NCBI RefSeq assembly: GCF_022539505.1
Contig: NC_061508.1
Location: 60,893,754-60,957,753, forward strand
Reading direction: 5' to 3'
Length of the DNA: 64,000 nt
DNA from: Lolium rigidum
Lineage: Eukaryota; Streptophyta; Magnoliopsida; Poales; Poaceae
Position numbers and translations under genes: made by a program. Below the pieces are notes generated by a model that searched no databases, was not told the origin of the DNA, and saw only the letters and a list, made by a program, of their open reading frames with translations. Of the stretch, positions 46,381 to 57,140 are shown piece by piece (within the stretch, counting starts at the first letter, position 1; each line of letters opens with the position of its first letter).

Positions 46381-49300
46381 ATTTTAGAAAGGGATGTGCA
46401 TTGCATAGTAAATTCTGGGGAAATTTCGCGCTTTTAAACAAAAACTGCATCGAAGGGGGACAAGTTTCTCTCTCGACACCTTACAGGGTTAGGGTTTCGA
46501 GAGTGCGACAAACTTGCATCTCACTTCACTAGTTTAGGGTTTTGAGAAGAGAGGGAGAGTTTACATGATTGAATTCTAAATGTTATGACATGGTTGAATT
46601 CAAACCAAGGTTGAATTTGAATTTCAAATTCAAACATTAAATAATTACTTTAAATAATTCAATTGAGGAAATTCATTAAGTAATATAATCAATAATAAAC
46701 AAGATGAACAATTATAATAAAGTGAAGCTCATTAGAGAAAACTTTGAGCTTTATTGATCATCACACAAGATTACAATGTCATTACAATATTCATAAGTGA
46801 ATTAAATGAACAATACAACACATTACATAAATGGGCAGAATAGAAGAAAGAAAAATAAAGAAAAAATTACAAGTTAATGATCCTAGTCTAAATTCTACAA
46901 GATCATCTTCATTTGATCTTGTATTTGAAGAACTCCATGTCCATTTTCGAGCCATTGTTGATCCCCGCACACAAACACAAAGAAAGAAAACCAAGTGTTA
47001 TGCCAAGTGGCATAGCCACTTGGCAGATTCACAAAGAAATTGAATTGGAGAGGATATGCACATGGATCTGCCGAGCTGATCCATCTCCAAGTCCTGGTAC
47101 ACCACACCAGGCTACACACACACACAGGCAGCTCACAGTACATGTGTGCATGCTCAACACCAAGGCATGGGGTGTGCATGCATCACAGCACACACACACA
47201 CCAGCAGTGAGTCACAAGCTGAACCAGACCAAGCTGTCGACCAGGGGGAGAAGAGGCCAGCCATATATAAACCTCTTCAACAGTGAACCCTAGCCATTCC
47301 ATCGGCAGCATCTCCAAAGAGTAAGAACACCAAGAACAGGAAGAACAGCCAGAGCTGTTCAACCTGTCTAAGATCACCACTGAACCAAACCAAGATTCAC
47401 AAGCTTGCAAGGAGGAGAAGGGCAAGCAAACCAAAACCACCAGAAGCAATCCTCTACACCAACAACTCATTCTAGGAGCTGGAGTGAGGTATACCACACA
47501 AATCAACCTGAGCAAGATCATAGTCTTGCTCATAAATAAGCATACAATGCATCACAGAAGCACGTAAGGGTAGGAATACCCCGTGTGTGTCATCATCTGG
47601 CTACCAGGCCATTTGGTGCAAGCATAGATGGGTAAGACCACTAGGTAAACATTCTATGGGAACAACAGTTATGCAAATCCATGCATAACTAGAGGAATCC
47701 AGCCAAGAATGAAACCATAGCTAGCCTAAACCACTCACTAAGCACCTACAGCTAGCTAGGCCATCAGATTATAGACAATTACCTGTCTATATATTTTGTC
47801 AACACCAAAAGGTCACTGGAAGTCCAAGATTGGACCAAGCCATTGAACAACTAATCCATTCCAGTCAGCCAACACAAATCATGGCAAACCACAGATAGGG
47901 GAGCAACCAGGACAGCAACACAAGTACTGCTAGGGCCACCTCAACCCTAAGCCAGCACAATAACCTATACCTCATTATCCATTTGGATTCGAGAAAGGGC
48001 TAGGGTACACAACCGAGAGTTGGCATCCATCTAGCCCCGTCACAATTAATTAGATGATCACAACCGCACAAGCAGCTCACATCACTTATCCACTTCAGTA
48101 AAATTCAGGCAACACAGTATAAGTGAACAAAACAAATAAATAAAAGCACCGGGGCTTTGCAGTGATCCAATGGATCAAGTGCAAGCAACAGCAGCTTGCA
48201 TAAGCCAACAAGCAATACCCACCAGTGTTAAGTCTCGTGTGATACACACACAGCACAGAGTGAGCAACAGTGAGCCACGGACACCAAGGAGCAGCTTTTA
48301 CAAGCAACTGATGATCATATGATCACCAGAAGCTTGCTAGAGCATGCTACTGCATGCTAGAACTCAGTCCAAGTAATTAACACATGAACAGATAATTAAG
48401 TAACTGGACAACTGCATCACAGATAAGTGCTTCACAGGCAACCAAATAGATAATTAAATGAATATATCCAGAAGCACACCCAAGGCAGCATGAACCTCTA
48501 AATCAAGGTAAATATGCACCACACGTGGTGCACATCGTTGAAACCTACAGATTAACCAGCAGTAATGCCCAACCAAACTTACACAGGAAATTGAGCACAA
48601 GGGACAGCATCTCAGTGCCCTGGAACTTGCAATTTGCAAGGTTTACACTTGGTAATCAAGTCAGGGCAGTCAAATTGAATACACAGGAATTCCTAGCCAG
48701 AATAGCAATAGAGCAGAGGCACAGGGAGAGATTCAAGAAATGCATAGCAGTAGCAGCGCAATAGCACAGCCACACAGCACAGCAGCATGAGCACAAGCTA
48801 GCAAGCCGCAGCAGCAACGCATCGGCACGGCAAGCATCTCCACATGGAGGATGAGACCTGTGGCCGAGCCAGATGTAAGAGAGAAGAGAGTAGCGCAGAG
48901 AGGGAGAGAAGGAGGCGAAGGAGTACTCACTGGTGGTGCGTGATGAAGGGCGCGGCCATGGCGGCCACGGCGGCACACGCCGGGGGCACGGCAGCGCCAG
49001 GCCAAGCCAAGCCACAGCAGCGCCGCAGCTACCAGCAACCACGGCGTGGCACACGGCCGCACCGCAGCGCCAGGGACGCCGGCGAACGGCGGATCTTCGC
49101 GGATCCGTGCGGCCGAGGCGCAGATGCGTTGGGGAAGAGTCGAGGTGGACGCGAGCGTCAAATCGACGCGGACCACCAGGTCCGCCGTCGAGAGGCGGTC
49201 CAGATCCACATCTGATCGTCGCCGATGATGGCCGGAGGCGGCCGGAGCAGGGCGACGACGGCGGAGGCGATTTCGGTGTCGCGGGAGCCCGAAAGGGGAA

Positions 49301-51368
49301 TTAGGGTTACGGGGTAGAGGACGACGAAGCGACTGGGTCGGTTGGACCGAGCCCACTGGGCTGGTCCAACCTAACCAGCTCGGCCACCTGACAAGTGGGG
49401 CCGAGGGGTATTTTGGGCATTTTCCAAAATACCCATTTAAACAAGAATTTCCAAGAATTTTATAAAATAAAATAAACTCCAAAAAATAAATAAAAATATG
49501 AAAATGTATCAGCATAAAATTCTCTACCTAAATAAAATATCAAAGAGAATTTTTAAAGACAAAGAAGAATAAGTCTTAATTTGATGATTTAAATAATGAT
49601 TTAAATCACACATATAATTTTCAATAATAAAAATAAGTCCATTAATGCCTTTGGACTTTAAAACACCTTGACAACATTTCAAGGTTGGATTTACCCTAAA
49701 TCAAGTATCCCTAAGATGTTCTTAGTATCTAACCTCTCATAAAATAACAACGACATCGGAAGGGGGAAACAAACCCTAAAACTGGAATCATGCATTATTG
49801 CTTCTTTAACCATTGCCCTTATCGGACAATGATGCTATTTTTCAGAACAAGAGGACAAGGGTCAGTCCATACCTTCCAACTGCAGAACTTTGCAGTGTTC
49901 AGGCAAGTTCATCACTTGCTCATGTCATTTGAAGTATTTTTATCAAAGTACTTGCAAAGTATTATGGTTATCACTATTGCACAAAAATCAAAACCACTAC
50001 TTTCATAACTATGAATATGACTATGTGGTGGGCAATGGAACCATGGATTGTGTTGATATGGTGGAGGTTCCATTGCACGGGTTTATATCCATCTAGGATT
50101 AAACAACAAATGTCGCCAAGTGATTCTTGTGCCGTAATACCCGTGTTAACCATAAGATCCGGAGTGGGACGGAGTAGTCAAAAGTGTTTCCACCTCTCGT
50201 TCATCAACGGATGCGCTTTACCGTAGTACACTTGTAATCCAAGGGGGCAAGCTGGTGAGGCTGGGGAGTCCTAAGTCCCCACGGCATAGTCCGTAGTACA
50301 CTTGTCGCCCGAAGGAGCAAGATGGTGAGGCTGGGGAGTCCTAAGTCCCCACGGTATTGCGGTCTATGAGGGATTGTAAGGTGTCCGGAACGGTCTATCC
50401 ATGATGATAGGGGAAGGCATATGAATGCCCGGAACGGTCTCATCATGGATATAGGGGAGGACAATCTTACAAAAGGGTGGGTGTTCGAGGTAGCGGAGGA
50501 ACATGATTGGCTAGACCTTATACCGGGCCTCACACCGAAGGAAGTGTGGACGGGAAAGCTGCCCGGTTGGCACCAAGGTTAAGATCTCTTATGGGTAAAG
50601 CAACACACCTCCGCAGAGTGTAAAGAATCGTGACTCGTCACTCCCCGTTCCGGGATTGAGGAACTGCGAACGCGGCCGGAAAGGAGCTCCATGAAGTTCT
50701 AGTAAACCGGTGAAGGCCGACGGACATAGCTCTTTGAAATAAAAGCAATCTCTTGAAGAAATGTTTACCAAAACTTGCATTGGTATTAGACTTTCTGGTC
50801 TAATATCGTAGCTAGTGCATTAAACACCTCTTATCTATAATGAACTTGTTGAGTACGCTCGTACTCATACCACTCTTAAATCCCATGCTTAGATTGTCCG
50901 AACCGTCCGGAGGAGGACTACGACAACAATGAAGGAGCCGAGGTTATCGGCTATGATGCACCCGACCTCTCGGGAGGAGTTGAAGGCGTAGACTACATCA
51001 TCGTCTACGGATCCGGGGAGGCTTCCGGAGAAGAACAAGCCTAGAGATATCTGAGGAGTAGTAGTAGCCGAGCAGCACAAACTCTCACCATGTAGCTGCT
51101 CGATTAAATAAATGTTTGTTTAATGAGACAATAGTATTGTAAGTTAAGTTGGGTTCACCTCGAACCCAGGAGATTTCCTCTCAGGACCCAAGAGGAGCTC
51201 CGAGACGACTTGTGTATGTGTATTGTAATAAGATGTGAATGAGTTATGGACCTTGCTATGTTCTGTTGTACTACTCTGAGGGATGTAATATTTGCGGAAT
51301 GGTACTTCGCGAATGTTATATCAACGACTGGCATACTACAACATGCAGTGGTATGCAGGGTCACCACA
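46345..51368 (+). repeat. Gypsy 3' LTR, 5024 bp
   Basis: TGTAATG...CACCACA, flanked by GAAGA on the right. It contains a GC-rich block at 48840-49330 with overlapping low-complexity frames, an AT-rich stretch after 49430, and a 70-bp tandem pair at 50221 and 50291 (CCGTAGTACACTTG). No independent gene or nested element was recognised inside it. Confidence 0.88.
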
Positions 51369-51373
51369 GAAGA

Positions 51374-51782
51374 CCCAAACTCAGCAAAGATACTGAGGCA
51401 GGACACTGGAGGTGAGAACAGCAGCAGCACGAGCATCCTCATCTATCCACTGAGTGTACTCAGTCAGATCCAGCCGGTAAGTCGCAACGGCAGTAGAGTG
51501 GTCTTGGACCTTCCGGTCATAATCAGCCAGAGCAGCATCATCAGCACTCTTGGCTGCATCCTTATCTGCCTGAGTAGCATCAGGGGCAAGGGCAACAGGT
51601 GGCCATGCAACAGGCACCGTAGGAGCAACGGGGCGCGGCGGACAGGAGACCTCGCCGGAAAGCACACCCCAAAGACGAAGACCGCGCATGTGGACGCGCA
51701 TGAAGGAAGCGAAATCAGGGTAATTCACGCCATCAAAGATCACCTGGCAGCGAGGGATCGCAACATAGCCCGAGGAAGACAT
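51374..51782 (-). pseudogene. Copia gag, N-terminal part
   Basis: Start ATG 51782-51780 gives MSSSGYVAIPRCQVIFDGVN. The frame continues through FASFMRVHMRGLRLWGVLSG and TEYTQWIDEDARAAAVLTSS and is cut by the gypsy insertion after LPQ. The same gag resumes at 37389. A small indel near 51392 shifts the last codons before the insertion. Confidence 0.88.
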
Positions 51783-52400
51783 ATATGTATCTCTTTTTTC
51801 GCTTTTTTTTACACACGATCTGGTCAAGGGATGGCCAAGGCCCCGGTGAGACGAACTGGCCAAATCCCGGCGAGCAGGCCGATTGACGGCCCCAGTAGTC
51901 TTTTCCGGACGGTCCTGGCGGCAGGGGAAGCCGAGATCGGTAGATCAGAGGACCTGGCGTGGGCTCGTGGGACCTGGCGGGCGACGACCTGGCGGGAGGC
52001 TGGCTGGCGGCTGGCGGGTGACGACCTGGAGGCGCGAAGACCGGGGCGAGGCAGGAGGCTGGAGGGCGATGACCTGGAGGCGAGATCGAGTCGGGCCTAG
52101 CTGGCGAGGACCTGGGCGGATCGATGGATCGAGGCGATCGAGGACCTAGCGTGGGCCTACCTGGTGAAGCGGGCTCGTGGGAGCGGGCGACGAGGCGACG
52201 GGGCGACGGGGCGAGGACTCGTGGGAGCGGGCGGCCTCGTAGGAGCAACGAAGCGACGAGGCGACGGGGAAAGAAAACAGCGGCCAGATCGGGAGATCGA
52301 TCTCGATCCAGAAAGGAACAGCGACCAGATCGGAACCGGCAACGAAGACCGGGGCGAGGTGGCGGCTGTGACGAGGAGAAAAGAGGAGCTAAACCTTCAG
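51783..52400 (-). other. Copia 5' leader, GC-rich with short repeats
   Basis: Between the primer site and gag. It has runs of GACCTGGCGG / CTGGCGG and GAGGCGACGGGGCGACG units. Long open frames here are composition artefacts. Confidence 0.6.
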
Positions 52401-52411
52401 CTCTGATACCA
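52401..52411 (-). other. Copia primer binding site
   Basis: The minus strand reads TGGTATCAGAG directly after the LTR, complementary to the 3' end of initiator Met-tRNA, the usual copia primer. Confidence 0.9.
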
Positions 52412-52539
52412 TGATAGGAATAGACAGCTTGTATTACCAGAGGGCCAAAGGCCACAATATATAGTACATGTAAAGGCGCAAATATGCAGGAAGCCCCCTA
52501 ACATATGGGGAAACTACAATATACATGTATACTCTAACA
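52412..52539 (-). repeat. Copia 5' LTR, 128 bp
   Basis: Near-identical to 34243-34372; differences are a few substitutions and a short TA indel. Followed by the GTTCC duplication. Confidence 0.92.
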
Positions 52540-52567
52540 GTTCCTTCTATTGAGGCTCCACGCTAGG

Positions 52568-52973
52568 GAGATACCCGGATGCACCCGGTTTCATAAAAAA
52601 AATTAAAAATCTATTTAAAAGTCTCAAAAAGTTGAAACTAATTTTTCATGTACATATTATGTTCTATTATGTTGATACTTGTGTAAGTTTTTATGGTAAA
52701 ATTCGATTATACGTGCCTACACAAAAATGATAAAATGTCCAAATGACACTATAACAATTGGATGTGCACTGTTCATGGAAATAGGAAATTATATTTTCAC
52801 ATTTATGTGTAGGTCACACATCGAAGATTTTTTATGCCGAAATCTGCACAAACAAGTGTCAACATAGGATATACATGAAAAATATATTTCAATTTTTTCT
52901 GAAACTTTGATCTATCATTTTTGGAATTTTCAATATAGGGTGCATGTGCACCCGGGTGCAAATCTACCACCTC
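52568..52973. mobile_element. MULE-type MITE, 406 bp
   Basis: Ends are imperfect inverted repeats: GAGATACCCGGATGCACCCG and, inverted, GAGGTGGTAGATTTGCACCCGG. A 9-bp duplication is imperfect (CACGCTAGG and CGGGCTAGG). The interior is AT-rich. Related in style to 55439-55831. Confidence 0.6.
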
Positions 52974-52982
52974 CGGGCTAGG

Positions 52983-53444
52983 CCTATTATTATAACTTTT
53001 TTGTTTTTGTTTCTGAAGGGCCTTTGATGTTCATGTTTGATTTATCTTTGTCAACTTATTGTGCTCTTTTTACATTTGTCTTGAAGTTTATCACATTAGA
53101 AAACATGAGTACGTCAGAAGTTTTCATTTGAATTTCCCCTAGAAAGAAGATCCCACGTAAGGAAAACGTAGAGTGAAATATGTAACTACAATGATCTTTC
53201 CGAACAGCGAAACTGTCACACTAGCGCATCAGCTATTTTCTTATTTATTTTCTGAGCATGAGCAAGCCCATCACCTCTTTCGGTACAAAGAATCTCTTAT
53301 TTACTTTCTGTGTATGCCCAAGCCCATCTCCTCTTTGGGTACAAAGAATAAATGAATAATGTTGAGGGATAAAAGAATAAACATACAAGAAAAAATGGGG
53401 TCAAAATCTACAAGGCTTGTACCCTTCGTATCTTTGTTATCAAC
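52983..53444. other. AT-rich spacer with a small duplication
   Basis: A block ending CTCTTTCGGTACAAAGAA near 53290 recurs as CTCTTTGGGTACAAAGAA near 53347 (about 58 bp apart). No gene. Confidence 0.5.
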
Positions 53445-54270
53445 TTATAAGTCCTCAAATGGGCCGCTGGCCATGGAGTGCTTATTGACAAAATTATGAA
53501 TCTTCTGTAGGGCCTGACTTGTAGCAGGACATTACATCAGAGGAAAATTCGTCTAAAGGGTGGATTGGAGAAAGCATGGAATGTCAACTGCACACAAAAA
53601 AATTGACTCGATATTTACAATACCTCAATCGCGATATAAGTTGGGGTTAGCTGAGAGACATCTCCATGACCATGTGTAGCTGCAATATCTGCATAGATAA
53701 ATGGAGACACTAATTTTCTGCTGAATTAGAAATTTGCTCAGGCCCAAATAAATGGTGACCCTGTTTATCTATGAACCTAACATACCTTCAAGTGAAACCC
53801 TTACATCGAAATTAGCATAAGCATCCCCTCTTTGCTCCGTAAGCAGGCTAAGTTTTGCGAAAGCCTGTGGAGCAGACAAAAGAACTGAGTCATGCATGTT
53901 AACTAGTGGGAACATGTCTACAACCAATATACATGTAAAGGGTTTATAAAAGTGCATGTATGTTTACTGCAATTCTTTGTTGTGTCTCATCTAGTGTTTG
54001 CACACAAACACAACAACAATATCATATTTTACTGTCATAAAGCAGATCAGTGATAAAGATACATTGTAAGCATGCTAAAACACCCAAAGCAGATATCGGC
54101 GTGATCAAACAACTTAGTTTCAAGGAATGAGAGCAGCTACCGCTGTGTATGGATCATCAGATGGCTGATCTAGAAGGGGGCGAGAAGCGGTCCCAGCTTG
54201 CGCAATTTGTTTCGCAAGCGCATCCAAAGGCACATCCAACATGATAGAGAGACCTTTCTTCATGGTACAC
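53445..54270 (-). pseudogene. Shikimate kinase, C-terminal gene fragment (four exons)
   Basis: Four minus-strand exons join with correct phases and GT/AG borders: 54270-54141, 53864-53786, 53688-53624 and 53513-53445 (stop TAA). They encode [58 protein letters not shown], then SLED-IAATHGHGDVSQLTPTYIAIE and ALQKIHNFVNKHS. These match the C-terminal part of plastid shikimate kinase (ATP-dependent 3-phosphorylation of shikimate), including the SRPLL segment, where an Arg contacts ATP/substrate, and the RGDAYANADV-like helix. The N-terminal exons with the P-loop and DSD motif are absent: upstream of 54271 is repetitive AT-rich DNA. All visible frames are open, so loss of the 5' part is either recent or the exons were carried here by transposition. 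The last residue changes (MLDVP for WLDVP, PTYIAIE for PTDIAIE) hint at relaxed selection. Confidence 0.8.
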
Positions 54271-54720
54271 CTGAATAAAAATAAATAAAAGTTGACTGAA
54301 TAACCCTTGCACAGTGATAGGTAGGTTTATCGTGTGCGACATTCCATTTTAGCCGTGTGTGATCGCCCGATATGTACTAGTGCTCGCAATTTGTCAAACA
54401 TATTTTCAAATTCGTTCAAAAAATCCGAAAAGTAAATACCTGTATTTTGGTTTGGCGGTATTTTTTCTCGGTGGTACCCAGAAAACCCTGTGTAGGCGTA
54501 TATATTTTTATTTTCATAGCTAGTCTCCTATACACAATTCAAGGAAAATTACATGCCTTATCTCGATTCAACTAATCTTATTTAAAACGGAGATATCTTG
54601 TGTATATTTTTTCCATCCGAACGGATATGTAGCTCATGTCTTATAGATAGGTAGCGTGTAGTCTTTTTTATTTCTTTAATGTACAACAGATGGAGCTAAG
54701 TAATAAATAGAGTTGGCCTA

Positions 54721-55012
54721 GAGAATCAATCTAAGGTTGGGTGATTAGGACGGTGGTTGACCCCCAGCTCACCAGAGTTCAAATCCCAGATATGACATAT
54801 GTGTGTCTCATAAAGGCGGAATATTCATTCAGTAGAAGGTGACGTTCCCGTCGACAGCGAGGTACCTGTGGTGAATTCGTCAATTTCAAGATCCAATCCG
54901 CCGGCTCAGTCTTCCGGAGATGCTCATAGGGGTAGAGTGTGCGTGTGTGCGTTCATAAGTGTGAGTGTATGTGCGTGTATGTGAGGGCCTGCGTCCGCAC
55001 TGTGTTTAAAAA
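54721..55012 (+). mobile_element. tRNA-derived SINE (Au type)
   Basis: A pol III A-box-like GGTTGGGTGATTAGGACGG and B-box-like AGAGTTCAAATCCC open the element, which ends in TGTGTTT plus an A-run. It is flanked by a 16-bp duplication: AAATAGAGTTGGCCTA (54705-54720) and AAATAGAGTTTTCCTA (55013-55028). The second duplication copy has AATATAGTTGGCCTAACTGA uninterrupted near 56777, the empty site. Confidence 0.88.
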
Positions 55013-55186
55013 AAATAGAGTTTTCCTAACTGAAGGTACAACATCAGGACTTCTTTGTGTCCAGATAACAGACGGCTGGCTGGCTACCAGACTTCTTCTT
55101 TTCGGTAGGTGTGCTAGTTTATCGCGTTATGCGCCGATACATATTTCATCTATAGATAGATATTTTAAAACTCCACCATTAATATA

Positions 55187-55372
55187 GGGTGTGTCTAAGT
55201 CAGAGTCGACTGAAACTTAACTTATGTCGCAATCGAATTACATCAGCATGCGGGCCAAAACAAAGTACAAACAACAGCTAGCACGAATCTTCAAGTAGAA
55301 ACAAAATCCAACAATTGAGCACGTGATTAAGACATAATCTACGTCTTAACTAGCTGAAACTTGGCAATTTCG
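55187..55372. mobile_element. MITE, 186 bp
   Basis: Begins GGGTGTGTCTAAGTCAGAGT and lies between 8-bp duplications TTAATATA (55179-55186 and 55373-55380). Copy 2 reads CACCATTAATATATATACTT without it. The TIRs are weak, so the superfamily is open (8-bp target suggests hAT or Mutator). Confidence 0.75.
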
Positions 55373-55438
55373 TTAATATATATATACTTAATAAATTTCA
55401 TGTGTTATACCTCACATGTTATATGGACGTGTCAAACA

Positions 55439-55831
55439 GGGAGTGGTGTTTTGGAACATGGGAGCATATGCTCCCTCTATTTTGAAATTTATCTTACACA
55501 TATTTTGAATTTCAAAAAAATTGAAACAAAAAATTCGCACGTATATCTTCACGTGCTACACGCTTACAAAGTTGTTTCATAAAAAATGGACTTGTCATGT
55601 GACGTGTGTAAAAAAGACAAAATTCAGCGCTAAAAATAATTCTTTTTACAAGATAAATTTTCTCTTTTTTACATAGACCATAAATTTTTTTGATTTTTCG
55701 TGAAACTTGACGAATGCACATATATTATGGAGATGTACATGTAGAATTTTTTGTCAAATTTTTTTGACAACTCAAAATATAATTTTTTGGTATAGGGAGC
55801 ATACGCACCCGGGAGCCGAATTGAATTTCCC
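55439..55831. mobile_element. MULE-type MITE, 393 bp
   Basis: A perfect 9-bp duplication TGTCAAACA flanks it (55430-55438 and 55832-55840). The ends share GGGA...GGG-GC-TATGCTCCCT in inverted orientation. AT-rich interior, no coding. Copy 2 lacks it. Confidence 0.85.
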
Positions 55832-55943
55832 TGTCAAACACGACTATAATGTTAAGTAACTATTAATCTCTAGTTAAATCACAGCCGTAACTTTTTGATC
55901 TAACTATCAAAATAAGTAGGATTGTCTCGCTTAACGTGGTGGA

Positions 55944-56314
55944 TCTATACTTTTTATAAAGCAAAAGCCCACTAACTGCAATTAATGTTAGTCTATCTCT
56001 ATATGCAAGCTATCCATATCATCTATTTCATTAGCCAATCAAATATCCATGTCATCTCCACTAACATTAATTATTGATGTATCCTTCCATGCAAGCTATC
56101 TATGTCACCATTTTTTGATTAAAATGTTCACATAGTTAATTTATAGCCATCAAATATAAAAAATAATGTGAATTAAATTAAGCATCTCAACTATTTTGGC
56201 CAATTGAATATTCCATACTTCTACAGACAATTCATATTACATATGTAACCATTTCATTTAGACAATATAATTTCTTAGAAGATTCCCGCTGCAACGTGCA
56301 GGGTATCCTTCTAG
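55944..56314 (+). mobile_element. Short non-autonomous Helitron, 371 bp
   Basis: Starts TCTATACTTTTTATAAAGCA after a host A and ends with the hairpin CGCTGCAACGTGCAGGG, then TATCCTT and CTAG at 56311-56314 before a host T. Helitrons insert between A and T without duplicating the target. Copy 2 shows the joined site (GTAGTGGCTTTATTAGAT). Confidence 0.88.
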
Positions 56315-56415
56315 TTTATTAAACATCCGCATATTGCTTCTAGTATGGTTGAACTAGTATATCTGTTATAATATTTGAGTACAGGAACAAAAAGTAGTGT
56401 CAAAAATACCACTGA

Positions 56416-57140
56416 AAATTTATCAAACATATTTTTAAATTCGTTCAAAAGTTGTCAAAATTATTTAAATTTGACAAAATTATATAAATGCATGTATTTT
56501 TGTTTGGCAGTATTTTTTCTCGGTGGTAACCGGAAAAACATGTGTAGACGTATAAATTTTTATTTTTATTTTTACCATTCATGCATAGCTAGTCTCCTAT
56601 ACACAATTCAAAGAAAATAACTACACCTGTTATCTCTCCATTGATCTACCTCTTTATTTTAAACGGAGATAGCTCGTGTATTTTTTTTCCATCCGGACGG
56701 ATATGTAGCTCTTGTCTTATAGATAGCTAGCATGTAGTTTTTTCCTTTTCTTTGTACAGCAGATGGAACTAAGTAATAAATATAGTTGGCCTAACTGAAC
56801 GTATAAGATCAGAATTTCTTTGTGCTGTCTACACAATGGACGGCAGGCTACCGGACTTCTTCTTTTCGGTAGGTGTGCTAGTTGATCGCGTTTGTTATAC
56901 GCCGATACATATTCCATATATACATAGATATTTTAAATATTCACCATTAATATATATACTTAATAAAGTTCATGTGTTATACCTCACATGTTAGACGGAG
57001 ACTATAATGTTACATAACTATTAGTCTCTAGTTAAATCACAGCTGTAAGTTTTAGATCTAACTAATAAAATAATTAAGATTGTGTGGCTTAACGTAGTGG
57101 CTTTATTAGATATTCGTATATTTTTTAGTATATAATATAT
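56416..57140. repeat. Direct duplication, copy 2 (uninterrupted)
   Basis: Partner of 54388-56345. It carries the empty sites of all four insertions. Confidence 0.88.

Larger units (their letters stand above)
37395..51368 (+). mobile_element. Ty3/gypsy chromovirus-like retrotransposon with a 5-kb LTR
   Basis: It is inserted in the copia gag with a perfect GAAGA duplication (37390-37394 and 51369-51373). The LTRs start TGTAATGTCCCAGGTTTAGA at 37395 and 46345; the 3' one runs to 51368 (CACCACA), giving 5024 bp. Coding order is gag knuckles, protease, RT, RNase H, integrase and a C-terminal chromodomain-like tail. The rest of the 5' LTR, the primer site and the first part of gag are missing at the gap (38653-38752). 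A CACTA element (38753-42654) sits between gap and gag. Confidence 0.92.
34243..52539 (-). mobile_element. Ty1/copia retrotransposon with about 130-bp LTRs, interrupted by a gypsy element
   Basis: LTRs at 34243-34372 and 52412-52539 start TGATAGGAATAGA and end TACTCTAACA on the plus strand. A perfect GTTCC duplication flanks them (34238-34242 and 52540-52544). The primer site adjoins the right LTR and a G/C tract adjoins the left one, so the element reads on the minus strand. Without the nested gypsy insertion it is about 4.3 kb. The tiny LTRs and single-ORF layout resemble the Ale/Retrofit lineage. The coding region carries stops, frameshifts and internal deletions. Confidence 0.93.
54388..56345. 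repeat. Direct duplication, copy 1 (with four insertions)
   Basis: Shares TTCAAATTCGTTCAAAA, TATTTTTTCTCGGTGGTA, CTAGTCTCCTATACACAATT, GGATATGTAGCTC and TTCTTCTTTTCGGTAGGTGT with 56416-57140 in the same order. Removing the four inserted elements leaves about 680 bp, close to the 725 bp of copy 2. Confidence 0.88.

Noticed and set aside
48656..49515. 260- and 132-codon minus-strand frames
   Set aside because: They lie within the gypsy LTR GC-rich block, are low complexity and contradicted by frames on the other strand.
51246..52455. 284- and 240-codon frames overlapping the copia gag and leader
   Set aside because: They are opposite-strand or out-of-frame shadows of gag and the GC-rich leader.
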